Notes: generated by a model from the letters alone, not told the origin. A stretch of 51,874 nt of DNA from CAZAMP01 sp964486455 (GCA_964486455.1 CAZAMP010000029.1:1-51874), one strand, 5' to 3'; positions 23,581 to 31,801 are shown, numbered from the stretch's first letter. A program made the numbers and translations.

Positions 23581-25068
23581 ATGGATAACACACCGAAGAA
23601 AAAGAAGAAGAGCATCAAGACGATCGCCAAAGTCAAAACGCCCATCCCGGAGCTGGCCCCGGAGATTCGGCGGGAGAACTTCGAGGAAGTCGCCCTCGGC
23701 TACGAAGAGGTGCACGCGATCGCCGAAGCCGCGCGCTGCATCGAATGCAAGAAGCCACACTGCATCTCCGGCTGCCCCGTCGGAATCGACATCCGCAGTT
23801 TCATCCAGGCCATCATCGACAAGGAATACCGTAGGGCATTCGACATTCTGAAGCACGACAACATCATGCCCGCCATTTGTGGCCGTGTCTGTCCTCAGGA
23901 ATCGCAATGCGAATTGCTCTGCGTAGTCGGCAAGAAACTTGAGCCTGTGGGAATCGGTCGACTCGAGCGCTTCATCGGTGACATGGGTCTGCGAGAAGGC
24001 TGGGTGGACGAGATCGATATCACGCCCAATGGGAAGAAGGTCGCCATCATCGGCAGCGGCCCCGGTGGGCTCACCTGTGCGGCCGACCTGGCGCGCGCCG
24101 GGTGCGACGTCACGATTTATGAGGCGCTGCACACCGCCGGCGGCGTTCTCAAGTACGGGATCCCGGAGTTCCGCCTGCCGAAGAGCCTGATCGATGAAGA
24201 ACTCGAGGGCCTCACCCACCTGGGTGTCAAGATCGTCACGAACGCGATCATCGGCCGGCTCTATACGATTCCCCAGTTGCTCGGCGAAATGGGTTACGAC
24301 TCTGTGTTCATCGCTGTTGGCGCGGGCTTCCCCCGTTTCATGAACATCCCCGGCGAAGGCTACAACGGGATTTTCTCGGCAAACGAGTACCTCACCCGCG
24401 TCAACCTCATGGCCGGCTACGAACATCCGACCGAAGACACTCCCGTGGGGATGGGCAAGAACGTGGCGATCATCGGCGCCGGCAACACGGCCATGGATGC
24501 GTGCCGCGTGTCGATCCGAATGGGCGCGGAAAACGTCTACTGCGTCTACCGCCGCACCCGGACGGAGAGCCCGGCGCGGGCGGAGGAGATCGAGCACGCG
24601 ATCGAAGAGGGTGTCGATTTCCACTGGCTCACCGCCCCCGTCCGCATCATCGGAGACGACAACGGCTGGGTGAAGGCGATGGAATGCATCCGAATGGAGC
24701 TCGGAGAGCCCGACGCGTCGGGACGGCGGCGACCCGTCCCCGTCGAGGGTAGCGAGTTCCTCTTCGAGGTTGACACGGTCGTCTATGCGATCGGGACGGC
24801 GGCGAATCCCATCATCGCCCAGACCACGCCCGGGCTGAAGCTCAACAAGTGGAACTACATCGAGGTGGACGAGAATCAGATGACGAGTCTGCCCGGGGTC
24901 TTTGCCGGAGGCGACATCGTCACGGGCGGTGCGACCGTGATTCTCGCGATGGGCGCCGGTAGAGCGGCGGCGAAGGGGATGCTCAAATGCATGGGCGTCG
25001 CGCCGGAGTCCACCGAACCCGAGAGCGCCGAGACTGAGAGCGACAAGGTAACGGACTCGGTGTCGTAG
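23581..25068 (+). CDS. NfnB/GltD-type NADPH-binding subunit
   Basis: 495 aa. An N-terminal double Cys motif for two [4Fe-4S] clusters (C53, C56, C61, C65; C100, C104, C110, C114) is followed by a FAD fold at about 153-170 (VAIIGSGPGGLTCAADL) and an NADPH fold at about 297 (VAIIGAGNTAMDACR, then VYRRT). The terminal FAD motif is VFAGGDIVTGGATVILAMG. This is the glutamate-synthase small-subunit/NfnB fold. The partner encoded 54 nt upstream is NfnA-like and no GltB is nearby, so an Nfn or SudAB complex is favoured over glutamate synthase. Residues 1-20 are Lys-rich (PKKKKKSIKTIAKVK), as in other members. The last 25 residues are an acidic extension. Confidence 0.9.
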   Translation: MDNTPKKKKKSIKTIAKVKTPIPELAPEIRRENFEEVALGYEEVHAIAEAARCIECKKPHCISGCPVGIDIRSFIQAIIDKEYRRAFDILKHDNIMPAICGRVCPQESQCELLCVVGKKLEPVGIGRLERFIGDMGLREGWVDEIDITPNGKKVAIIGSGPGGLTCAADLARAGCDVTIYEALHTAGGVLKYGIPEFRLPKSLIDEELEGLTHLGVKIVTNAIIGRLYTIPQLLGEMGYDSVFIAVGAGFPRFMNIPGEGYNGIFSANEYLTRVNLMAGYEHPTEDTPVGMGKNVAIIGAGNTAMDACRVSIRMGAENVYCVYRRTRTESPARAEEIEHAIEEGVDFHWLTAPVRIIGDDNGWVKAMECIRMELGEPDASGRRRPVPVEGSEFLFEVDTVVYAIGTAANPIIAQTTPGLKLNKWNYIEVDENQMTSLPGVFAGGDIVTGGATVILAMGAGRAAAKGMLKCMGVAPESTEPESAETESDKVTDSVS

Positions 25069-25097
25069 GTCAGGCGGTTTGCGAGAGCATGCGACGA

Positions 25098-25124
25098 GCC
25101 GGCGTCGAGAAAACAGGCGCCGGC
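25098..25124 (+). terminator. Weak hairpin after the NfnAB-like pair
   Basis: GCCGGCG and CGCCGGC pair over 7 bp with a 13-nt loop, about 30 nt after the stop. No T-tract follows, so it is a weak call. Confidence 0.3.
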
Positions 25125-25157
25125 CGGCAATTTCCCAAGTTCGTACTCAACCAATTA

Positions 25158-25187
25158 TTGACTGAGTCCGTTCGGCTCCATTAGCAT
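25158..25187 (+). promoter_or_regulatory. Promoter of the diheme cytochrome gene
   Basis: TTGACT (five of six), an 18-nt spacer and TAGCAT (four of six) lie 53 nt upstream of the start codon. This suggests the cytochrome gene has its own transcript. Confidence 0.45.
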
Positions 25188-25239
25188 CGGCGCCCATGTT
25201 GAATACTCTCATGCCTCGGACAATGCACGGAGTCGTCCA

Positions 25240-25974
25240 TTGACTTCATACACTCGTGTTGCGACGGGTCTACTATTCGCACTCTGCCTCACGATCGCCC
25301 TCATCGCCATCGGTCTCTATGTTGCCGGAAAAAGCTACGATGGCAAAATCGCCGAGCAACGGGCGGCACTGGAGGCGGCCGCTGCCGAGGCTGACTCCAT
25401 CGCGACGTACATGGCAGGCCCGGGGGGCACCTGGTCGACCCTCTGCTACACCTGTCACGGAGAAAACGCTGAAGGCATGGAGGCGCTCAAGACGCCCGCA
25501 CTGCACATGCAGCTCGACTGGTACCTGGTTTCTCAGCTCGAGAAGTTCAGGCACGACCTCCGGGGATCGGATCCCCAGGACACCACCGGCGCCCAGATGC
25601 GATCCATCGCCGTTGCGTTACAGGATGAAGCCCTGATTCAGGGGCTGGCCGAGTTCATTCCGACCCTCGACGCGCCTCCCCCGCCGCCCGGGGATGGCTC
25701 GGTGGAGAACGGCCGGGAGCTTTACGAAACCACCTGCAAGGCATGCCATGGGGACACGGCGGAGGGGAACGAGGAGATGTTCGCGCCCGCGCTCGCCGGA
25801 CAGGGGCCATGGTACACGATCGCCCAGATCCGGAAGTTCCAGTCGGGACTGCGCGGCTCTCCGACGGATGACATCTACGGCGCCCTGATGAAGGGGATGT
25901 CCATCTTTCTGAAGGATGAGGCGTCCATCAGGGACGTCGCGGCGTATGTCGCGTCCCTGCCGGCAGCGAACTGA
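25240..25974 (+). CDS. Membrane-anchored diheme c-type cytochrome
   Basis: 244 aa. An uncleaved-looking N-terminal membrane helix (residues 8-29, ATGLLFALCLTIALIAIGLY) is followed by an Ala/Glu coiled segment and two class I cytochrome c domains. Heme 1 is C69-YT-C72-H73 with likely Met ligand M120 in TGAQMRSIA. A Pro-rich hinge (about 145-150) leads to heme 2 at C166-KA-C169-H170, with M217 or M220 in ALMKGMSIF. It resembles cytochrome c553/c4-type electron shuttles facing the periplasm. The start is TTG at 25240 with GGAG 7 nt upstream; no ATG is available in the membrane segment. It could carry electrons between the membrane chain and the octaheme cytochrome 5 kb away (inference). Confidence 0.88.
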   Translation: MTSYTRVATGLLFALCLTIALIAIGLYVAGKSYDGKIAEQRAALEAAAAEADSIATYMAGPGGTWSTLCYTCHGENAEGMEALKTPALHMQLDWYLVSQLEKFRHDLRGSDPQDTTGAQMRSIAVALQDEALIQGLAEFIPTLDAPPPPPGDGSVENGRELYETTCKACHGDTAEGNEEMFAPALAGQGPWYTIAQIRKFQSGLRGSPTDDIYGALMKGMSIFLKDEASIRDVAAYVASLPAAN

Positions 25975-26070
25975 GCTAAGCCCACATTGCTCACCAGCCT
26001 CCTACCGCGGTCACGAAGGCACATCCCAACCGAGTGAGAACTGCGGCCTGCCTCCCACCCCTATCACAGG

Positions 26071-26096
26071 ACTAGTTGCTCATCCGTGCAGCTAGT
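26071..26096. repeat. 9-bp inverted repeat over a promoter-like element
   Basis: ACTAGTTGC and GCAGCTAGT are inverted copies with one mismatch, 8 bp apart. They overlap the -35 of the candidate promoter at 26076-26104, so an operator role is possible. Confidence 0.4.
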
Positions 26097-26104
26097 GCTA
26101 ATCT
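26076..26104 (+). promoter_or_regulatory. Candidate promoter ahead of the 130-bp palindrome
   Basis: TTGCTC, a 17-nt spacer and TAATCT. A transcript starting about 7 nt later would include almost all of the structured element at 26104-26233. The -10 match is poor. Confidence 0.3.
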
Positions 26105-26233
26105 GTGGTCTGAAGACTGCGTCCAACTGGGTCAAGCGGCTGCCGCCCAAGCGATTGCGCGTCTTTGGGTCAGCCCAGGCAATCGGTTGTCTTGAAACGC
26201 GTTACCGTCCACAGACGCAGTCATCAGACCACA
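26104..26233. repeat. 130-bp nested imperfect palindrome (MITE-like or structured leader)
   Basis: Outer arms TGTGGTCTGAAGACTGCGTC (26104-26123) and the inverted copy at 26214-26233 agree at 19 of 20 positions. Inside, in properly nested order, are TCAAG/CTTGA (26132-26136 with 26191-26195), CGATTGC/GCAATCG (26152-26158 with 26179-26185) and TGGG/CCCA (26166-26169 with 26174-26177). The element ends 15 nt before the phosphoesterase start codon. It could be a structured 5' leader or a short non-autonomous element; no target duplication is seen at its edges. Confidence 0.65.
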
Positions 26234-26248
26234 ACCCACGGGACCAAT

Positions 26249-27319
26249 ATGGCGGCGCAACGGAAGATCAGGCTCGTCCTCGTCGCGGACACTCACCTGG
26301 GCTTCGACGCGCCTGTCCGACCCAGGGTGAAGCGGCGGCGGCGCGGGCCAGACTTCTTCGCCAACTTCCAGCGCGTCCTCGATCACGCCGTGGCCAGGCG
26401 GGTCGACATGGTCGTCCACGGTGGGGATCTATTCTTCCGCAGTCGTGTCCCGCCCCCCATCGTCGACCGCGCGTACAATATGATGTGTCGTTTCGCCGAT
26501 CAGGCGATTCCGATCCTCATCGTTCCCGGCAACCACGAGCGATCGGCGCTGCCACAATCCGTGTTCCTTTCGCATCCCAACATCCACGTCTTCACCGATC
26601 CGATGACCATGCGATTCGAGTTCGAAAGGGTCACGCTCGCCGTATCGGGGTTCCCGTTCGCGCGGCGTGATGTCCGGGCCCGCTTTCGAGACCTCATCGA
26701 TGAGACGGGATGGTCACGGACTCACGGCGATGTTCGGCTTCTCTGCATGCATCAGACGCTCGAGGGAGCGCGCGTTGGCCCGGCGGGCTACACGTTTCGC
26801 CGCGGTCACGACGTCATCCGTATCTCGGAAATCCCGTCCGTGTTCGACGCCGTCTTGGCCGGCCACATTCATCGGCGGCAGATCCTCACGGCACACCCAC
26901 CTGATGGCGGCACGATTCCGATCCTCTACCCGGGATCGACCGAACGCACATCGTTCGCGGAACGCGCGGAACCGAAGGGCTTCTACAAAATCGAGATCGT
27001 CGCACGGGGCGGCGGCGAAAGGCCTGCCGTGAGCACCACGTTCCTTCCGCTTTCCGCGCGTCCAATGGAGGAGCTCGTACTCGGTGGACTGACCGACCCT
27101 CGGCAGCTGGAACGATTCGTCCGCGCTCGACTGAAGACCTTTTCCCCCGACGCCATCGTGAGATTCAGCGCGGCACCGGGCGTTCCTCACGATGTGCGGA
27201 CGGCACTGACGAGCGAGATGCTTCGGAAACTCGTCCCGCCAACAATGAACGTGCAGATCAGCGGCGGCCTGTTTCGGTGGCAACGTGACACGGAGGAAGA
27301 GGCTCGGGAAACTGCATGA
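26249..27319 (+). CDS. SbcD/Mre11-like metallophosphoesterase
   Basis: 356 aa calcineurin-like phosphoesterase with all the metal-binding motifs: D14-x-H16 (VADTHLG), D60 (HGGDLFF), N95-H96 (PGNHER), a CMHQT motif, and AGHIH. The order and the RADxxH-like opening match DNA-repair nucleases of the SbcD/Mre11 type (YhaO-like), which process DNA ends in the cytoplasm with Mn2+. The C-terminal 90 residues are a separate capping region. The start at 26249 is chosen because upstream in-frame codons fall inside the 130-bp palindrome; the ribosome site (GGGA) is weak. No SbcC/Rad50-type ATPase gene follows; the next gene is on the other strand. It may act alone or with a distant partner. Confidence 0.82.
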   Translation: MAAQRKIRLVLVADTHLGFDAPVRPRVKRRRRGPDFFANFQRVLDHAVARRVDMVVHGGDLFFRSRVPPPIVDRAYNMMCRFADQAIPILIVPGNHERSALPQSVFLSHPNIHVFTDPMTMRFEFERVTLAVSGFPFARRDVRARFRDLIDETGWSRTHGDVRLLCMHQTLEGARVGPAGYTFRRGHDVIRISEIPSVFDAVLAGHIHRRQILTAHPPDGGTIPILYPGSTERTSFAERAEPKGFYKIEIVARGGGERPAVSTTFLPLSARPMEELVLGGLTDPRQLERFVRARLKTFSPDAIVRFSAAPGVPHDVRTALTSEMLRKLVPPTMNVQISGGLFRWQRDTEEEARETA

Positions 27320-27331
27320 GGACGACGGCGG

Positions 27332-28333
27332 CTATCGTCGGGCCTTGATGATCCGCTTTCCGGTCCTCAAAACCTTTGAGACGTTCGAATCCCACGCCCA
27401 AACACGATAGTCGTATCGCTTCGCACCCCAGCTCTCCTTGTAGCGCTGCAGATTGTGATCCCCTTCGGGGCTTCCGCCGAAGTTGTACCAGCGCTTTCCT
27501 TCTTCGACGGCCCATCTCACGACGGCGTCGACGAGGGCATTGTTGGGCCGGAGGTTCCAGAACTCCCGATAGGACGACGTCAGCCAGTTCATGACCGAGG
27601 CACCACCGCTCAGGTGCACCGTTCCCGCCACGGCGCGGTCCTCGTGGTAAGCGAGATGAAACAGACACGCATCACCCATGAGCCGAAACACGTTCAAGAA
27701 GAGTGACTCGGGATACGGTTCGGTTCCGCGCCGATCGAGAGTGTGTCGCGCGATTCGCGCGTACTCGCGTACGCCCGCCTCATCCGTAACCGCCTCGACC
27801 CGGACGCCTTTCTCGCGGGACTGTCGGATCATCTTACGGACGTTTTGCTTGTAGACCTTTCGATGGACGAACTCATAGTCGTCGGTCAGCGAAATGCGGT
27901 GCGTGAACGCGGGGATCGTTCGGTGGCCGGTCGACGGACCAAGAAGCGGATCGCGATTGTAGTCGACGACTCGGACGGACACGGCGTCCGCTTGGCTCGT
28001 CACCTTCGCAAGGGAGCTCCATAGGAGCGGGGCGATACCGCGCGGGGCATCGGCTCGCACGAGGGGTCCCCCGTACGTACCGAACGGAAGCGAGAGAACG
28101 GTCTTGATCATGCGAACCCGGTTCTGAAAGGCGTAGGGGAATCCGCCGAGATACTCGCCGCCGTCCTCGACGATGAGCATCCTCCCCTCGATGTAGTCAT
28201 AGGCGCGCTGGAGGGCGCCGAGCCAACCGGCGGAGTGAAACGGTGTGGCCGCGGGCGCAGACGCTAGCAGTCGACCCCACGCTTCCGAATCGATCTCGTT
28301 GACGGGCAGATCGAGGACGTGAGGTCTTGTCAT
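27332..28333 (-). CDS. FemAB-like GNAT-fold acyltransferase
   Basis: 333 aa. An N-terminal TPFHSAGWLGALQRAYDY segment is typical of FemAB/peptidoglycan-bridge-like proteins. The two-domain GNAT layout follows: KQNVRKMIRQSREKGVRVE, then GGASVMNWLTSSYREFWNLRPNN, and GKRWYNFGGSPEGDHNLQRYKE near the end. The family transfers amino acids from aminoacyl-tRNA to lipid II in Firmicutes; in Gram-negatives similar proteins serve cell-wall or exopolysaccharide modification, often with unknown substrates. The ATG at 28333 follows AAGGA at 8 nt. It ends 12 bp from the convergent phosphoesterase gene and stands alone on its strand. Confidence 0.82.
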   Translation of the reverse strand: MTRPHVLDLPVNEIDSEAWGRLLASAPAATPFHSAGWLGALQRAYDYIEGRMLIVEDGGEYLGGFPYAFQNRVRMIKTVLSLPFGTYGGPLVRADAPRGIAPLLWSSLAKVTSQADAVSVRVVDYNRDPLLGPSTGHRTIPAFTHRISLTDDYEFVHRKVYKQNVRKMIRQSREKGVRVEAVTDEAGVREYARIARHTLDRRGTEPYPESLFLNVFRLMGDACLFHLAYHEDRAVAGTVHLSGGASVMNWLTSSYREFWNLRPNNALVDAVVRWAVEEGKRWYNFGGSPEGDHNLQRYKESWGAKRYDYRVWAWDSNVSKVLRTGKRIIKARR

Positions 28334-28439
28334 GCAGGAGTTCCTTCCCGAAAAGTCCGCCCATGAAACGAAACGCCACAAAGCCCGCCGATACTAGCAC
28401 AGGCCCCCGGCAACAACGAACGACACGCCGTCGTGATCG

Positions 28440-29663
28440 CTACCTGAGGAGCACTATCCTGCGTGCGATGATCTCATCCCCCATGCTCAATCGACAAACA
28501 TAGGCGCCGGCCGCAGCCGGCCGCCCGTCGTCATCGGTCCCATCCCATCGCACGACGTGCGACCCGGGCCCGCGACGGGCGTTCAGCAACGCTCGAACCA
28601 ACCGGCCGTCGAGAGAATAGACGCCTATTCTCACCAGGCCCTCCGTTTGAACGAGGAACGTCGCGGTCGTCAACGCGTCGAACGGGTTGGGGCTGAGGGG
28701 TGACAGCAAAGCCATTGCCAAGGGTGACGGGCGATCGGCAGCAACCCGAAGCGGTGCGCATGGAATCGTATCGGTAACGGCCCCGTCCGACACGAATGCC
28801 TGCCAGTCGGTGCTCACGTCTCGGGAGGGACACCAGCAGGCGGCGCCGATTTCCTCGTCGTAGCACTCGAAGGCGCCGACCTCGAAGGACGACCGATCGC
28901 CGAGCCAGCTCGAGGCTTCTTCGATGACGATCAGCTCGACGGGCGCATCGAGCGGAATCGTCGCCGGAAGACGAAGGTCGATGACGGTCTCAAAGTAGCG
29001 ATCCAGAAGCGTCCTGTCGACGATCCGCTCGTGTCCCCCGCCGGGCTGCATCGCGAGAATCCACCTCGCCCCGAGCGGTCTGTGGGCTTCGAAGATCCCG
29101 GTGAGGTTCTTGATTCGATAGTCGAGGTCGTTCTCCCCGATAAACATGTATCCGGGCACCAGGATGGCATCGCCGGCGTCTCCTGTGTCGTGGTATCCCC
29201 CCTTCTGTGTGACGAATCCAAGGACGCGATCGGGGCTCCAGACGGTGAAGTGATAGGAGAACTGTCCCCCCCACGACCAGCCATCGAAGAAGAGTGTCGT
29301 GAAGATGAACTCGGGATGCGCGCTCATTCCCGAGAAGGCCGCGAGCGCCTCCAGCACAGCGTCACCGATCCCGGACTCCATGTGGACGTCGTCGAGCCGA
29401 GCCCCCATCAAAGAGAAGTCGGCGCGATCGCAGAGCGCCCGGAACCATGGATCGTCGACAATGTACCGGGAGTCGGCGTTGAACGGATCCACATAGAAGT
29501 AGACACCGCGGATGACCTCGGCGGTGTCCGGGACGTACACGCGAAACCAGGCCGTGGAGTAGGTGTCGCCCGAGTCGGGATCGGCGCTATAGTCATAGAC
29601 CGCGGCGAGCAATGGGGCCGAGAACGCAACCAGCGACAGTAGCAGCACCAGAATGACGCGCAC
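28440..29663 (-). CDS. Secreted alpha/beta hydrolase with FlgD-like C-terminal domain
   Basis: 407 aa. From the GTG at 29663 the protein opens with a clear signal peptide (RVILVLLLSLVAFSAPLLAA). An alpha/beta-hydrolase core follows: nucleophile S130 in DGWSWGGQ, an acid in GENDLDY (D179 or D181) and catalytic His H211 in GGGHERI. Substrate is unknown; the layout resembles secreted feruloyl-esterase/PHB-depolymerase-like proteins. From about residue 325 (LSPNPFDAL) to RRIVLLR it has the FlgD-like tail common here. GAGGAGG lies 10 nt upstream of the GTG. The frame runs open to 29771 but no ATG gives a better signal peptide. An extended -10 promoter lies about 60 nt upstream. Confidence 0.83.
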   Translation of the reverse strand: MRVILVLLLSLVAFSAPLLAAVYDYSADPDSGDTYSTAWFRVYVPDTAEVIRGVYFYVDPFNADSRYIVDDPWFRALCDRADFSLMGARLDDVHMESGIGDAVLEALAAFSGMSAHPEFIFTTLFFDGWSWGGQFSYHFTVWSPDRVLGFVTQKGGYHDTGDAGDAILVPGYMFIGENDLDYRIKNLTGIFEAHRPLGARWILAMQPGGGHERIVDRTLLDRYFETVIDLRLPATIPLDAPVELIVIEEASSWLGDRSSFEVGAFECYDEEIGAACWCPSRDVSTDWQAFVSDGAVTDTIPCAPLRVAADRPSPLAMALLSPLSPNPFDALTTATFLVQTEGLVRIGVYSLDGRLVRALLNARRGPGSHVVRWDGTDDDGRPAAAGAYVCRLSMGDEIIARRIVLLR

Positions 29664-29723
29664 GATGAACGATCCTCCTCGTCGGTCAGGGCACCCATCG
29701 ATCGTATGACCGAGGTCTCCATC

Positions 29724-29732
29724 ATTATAGCA
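29724..29732 (-). promoter_or_regulatory. Extended -10 promoter of the secreted hydrolase
   Basis: On the minus strand TGCTATAAT, a perfect TATAAT with the TG extension, about 60 nt before the GTG start. No -35 match is evident, which extended -10 promoters do not need. Confidence 0.5.
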
Positions 29733-29853
29733 GTCCCACCGCTTGGGACGCCGTCGTGGAACTCCTGACACCGTTCGCCCTCACCGTTCGCCGTCAAACC
29801 TTGATCCTGATATGATGTCGCACGATCCATCGTGAAAGAAACGGAAGTGCTTC

Positions 29854-31224
29854 ATGCCGACACCAGCCTCCGTCGACACACGCTACGATTTCACGTCCGG
29901 CAGCGTCATCAAGTCGATCCTGCGGATGGGAATCCCATCCATGGTCGGGTTCGGCGCCATGAACATCTACGACGTGGTCGACATGTTCTGGGTGTCGCGC
30001 CTCGGAGCCGAAAGCGTCGCCGCCGTGACTCTCTTCTTCACCTTCTACTGGGTCATTTCGTCGGCGAACATGATCGCCGGGGCCGGATCGCTCGCCATGA
30101 TCTCTCGCCGATACGGCGAGCAGGATATCCCCACAACCGAGGCGACGATCAAGGAAGCGATCCTGTTGAAGCTCGCGCTGGCGCTTGTCTGCGGCGCGCT
30201 CGGCCTCGCCTTTCTCAGGCCGGTGCTGCGTCTGCTGGGCGCCCATGACGCCGTCGCGTCATTGGCCCATTCCTACGGAACGATTCAACTCCTCGGGCTG
30301 GGAACGTACTTCGCGAGTTGGACGATCTTCACGGCGCTCCGGGGCGTGGGCGCCCCCCGCAAGGCCATGCTCCTCATGCTCTCAGGGGTCGTCCTCAACC
30401 TGGCGCTCGACCCGCTTCTCATCTTCGGATGGGGATTCGTTCCCGGCTTGGGGGTCTCGGGCGCCGCGCTCGCCTCCGTGATCAGCTTCGCCGCCACGTT
30501 CGCCGCGGGACTCGTCATCTTCTACGGTGGGTTCACGTCCGTCCGCCTTCGCCTGCGCGGCCGAGCGGCACTCTCATGGGCCCGAATGCTGAAAATGATG
30601 CGGATTGGATTCCCGTCCGGGATTAGCTCCCTGTCGTTCTCGCTCTCTCGGGCGGTCATCATGCCGATGATCGCCGCCTTCGGGTCCGGCGTCGTTGCGA
30701 CCTACGGGATGACCAACCGGGTCACCGCGCTCGGCATCATGATGGTGGTGGGGATCGGCCTCGGTGTCTCCGCACTCACGGGTCAGAACCTGGGGGCCGG
30801 GAAGCCGGAGCGCGCGTGGTCGGTTGCGGTCACGTCAACGAAGCTCGGCGGAGGAATCCTGGCTGTCCTCACCGTGGCGACCATCCTGGCCGCGCGTCCG
30901 ATCGCGGGGCTCTTCTTCGACACACCGGAGCTGATCGACCTAGGTGCGACCACGCTTCGTGTGCTCTCCTTATCGCTCCCGGCCATCGGGATATTCATTC
31001 CCATGGAGAACTGCTGTGCCGGCGCGGGGCAGACGCGCGTCCCGATGATCTTCTCCATCGTGCACGCCTGGGCGCTTCAGGTTCCGCTCATCGTGGTGTG
31101 CACGAGCGTCCTGCATTGGAGCGAGGCGAGCGTCTGGTGGTCGTTCGTCGTGGCAGAGACGATAGCGGCGCTCCTCTTCCTCATCTACTTCCGGCGGCGG
31201 ACCTGGCTCTCGACGCGCGTGTGA
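29854..31224 (+). CDS. MATE family efflux transporter
   Basis: 456 aa, twelve predicted membrane helices in two similar halves, the normal MATE size. N-terminal helix 1 carries KSILRMGIPSMVGFGAMNIYDVVDMFWVS, and the second half restarts with MRIGFPSGISSLSFSLSRAVIMPMIAAFG. Conserved ALTGQNLGAGKPERAW marks the loop after helix 8. It should export cationic or aromatic compounds, drugs or metabolites, using a Na+ or H+ gradient at the inner membrane. A GGAAG ribosome site sits 7 nt before the ATG. TATGAT at 29811-29816 is a possible -10 on this strand. It stands alone, divergent from the hydrolase gene. Confidence 0.93.
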   Translation: MPTPASVDTRYDFTSGSVIKSILRMGIPSMVGFGAMNIYDVVDMFWVSRLGAESVAAVTLFFTFYWVISSANMIAGAGSLAMISRRYGEQDIPTTEATIKEAILLKLALALVCGALGLAFLRPVLRLLGAHDAVASLAHSYGTIQLLGLGTYFASWTIFTALRGVGAPRKAMLLMLSGVVLNLALDPLLIFGWGFVPGLGVSGAALASVISFAATFAAGLVIFYGGFTSVRLRLRGRAALSWARMLKMMRIGFPSGISSLSFSLSRAVIMPMIAAFGSGVVATYGMTNRVTALGIMMVVGIGLGVSALTGQNLGAGKPERAWSVAVTSTKLGGGILAVLTVATILAARPIAGLFFDTPELIDLGATTLRVLSLSLPAIGIFIPMENCCAGAGQTRVPMIFSIVHAWALQVPLIVVCTSVLHWSEASVWWSFVVAETIAALLFLIYFRRRTWLSTRV

Positions 31225-31233
31225 CGATCGCTC

Positions 31234-31659
31234 TCAGAACGACGACTTGATTCGACCCCAGCTCGATTCCACCGTCGGTACCGTCGGATCCAGGTCGGAC
31301 ACACGCACCATGGCCGCCTGCTCGATCTCTTTCGTGTCGAGGTTCTGGACGAACGCCACCAGCTTCACGTTGACCGCCACCCACGCGGGGTCCAGCTCGA
31401 ACTCCAGGGCAATCTCGATGGGAGGATCGGCTGCGCTCGAAAAGGTGACAGGTGTCTCGCCGGCGCCGGGAACGAAACGGCGAAACACGTCGTGATGCAT
31501 CTCGAGGCCGTTCGGGAACTGCTCGAAGATGTCGCTCTCCGTGATCGGAACGCCCAGCGCCTACTCCATCACGAAGAACGGGCTGCCGTCTTCGGTGGTG
31601 CCGGCGTCGATGACCTTGGCGATGTTCGGGTGGTTCATGATCGCGAGCGCTGCTGCCTA
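31234..31659 (-). pseudogene. Chimeric gene remnant: Ser/Thr kinase fragment joined to Omp28-like C-terminus
   Basis: One minus-strand frame. From 31656 down it reads ALAIMNHPNIAKVIDAG and GSPFFVME, which are kinase subdomains IV-V of PknB-like proteins. A TAG follows at the next codon, then ALGVPITE, which continues the kinase pattern. Without a frame change the sequence becomes FEQFPNGLEMHHDVFRRFVP and LVAFVQNLDTKEIEQA, a C-terminus like Omp28/thioredoxin-like secreted proteins, ending at 31234. The kinase part lacks the start, P-loop, catalytic and activation segments. A kinase slice spliced to an unrelated tail, with stops on both sides, indicates recombination and decay. Only the last 88 residues (from ATG 31500) could still be translated, and no ribosome site is visible. 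Confidence 0.65.
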
Positions 31660-31771
31660 GTTGCACGAAACTGGTGAGATCGTCAAGGCGCGATCATGCA
31701 TGGGGCCCACTCGAACCCACCACACGGCCGATCCTCTGGCGGCAAAGCATCGGAACATGGTATCTTCTTAG

Positions 31772-31801
31772 TTGCTTATCAGAAAATACTCTAAATATCT
31801 T
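31772..31801 (+). promoter_or_regulatory. Candidate promoter of the C25 peptidase gene
   Basis: TTGCTT, an 18-nt spacer and TATCTT within an AT-rich patch (31765-31805) that stands out from the GC-rich surroundings, about 90 nt upstream of the start codon. Confidence 0.35.

Noticed and set aside
23581..25068. Glutamate synthase small subunit (GltD)
   Set aside because: The fold is shared, but the adjacent partner is an NfnA/PyrK-like subunit and no GltB large subunit is present.
26104..26233. Insertion sequence
   Set aside because: Inverted arms exist but only 90 bp lie between them, with no transposase frame and no target duplication. Called MITE-like at most.
31234..31500. An intact 88-aa small gene
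   Set aside because: It is the tail of a longer family, lacks a ribosome site and is continuous upstream with unrelated kinase sequence, so it is treated as a remnant.
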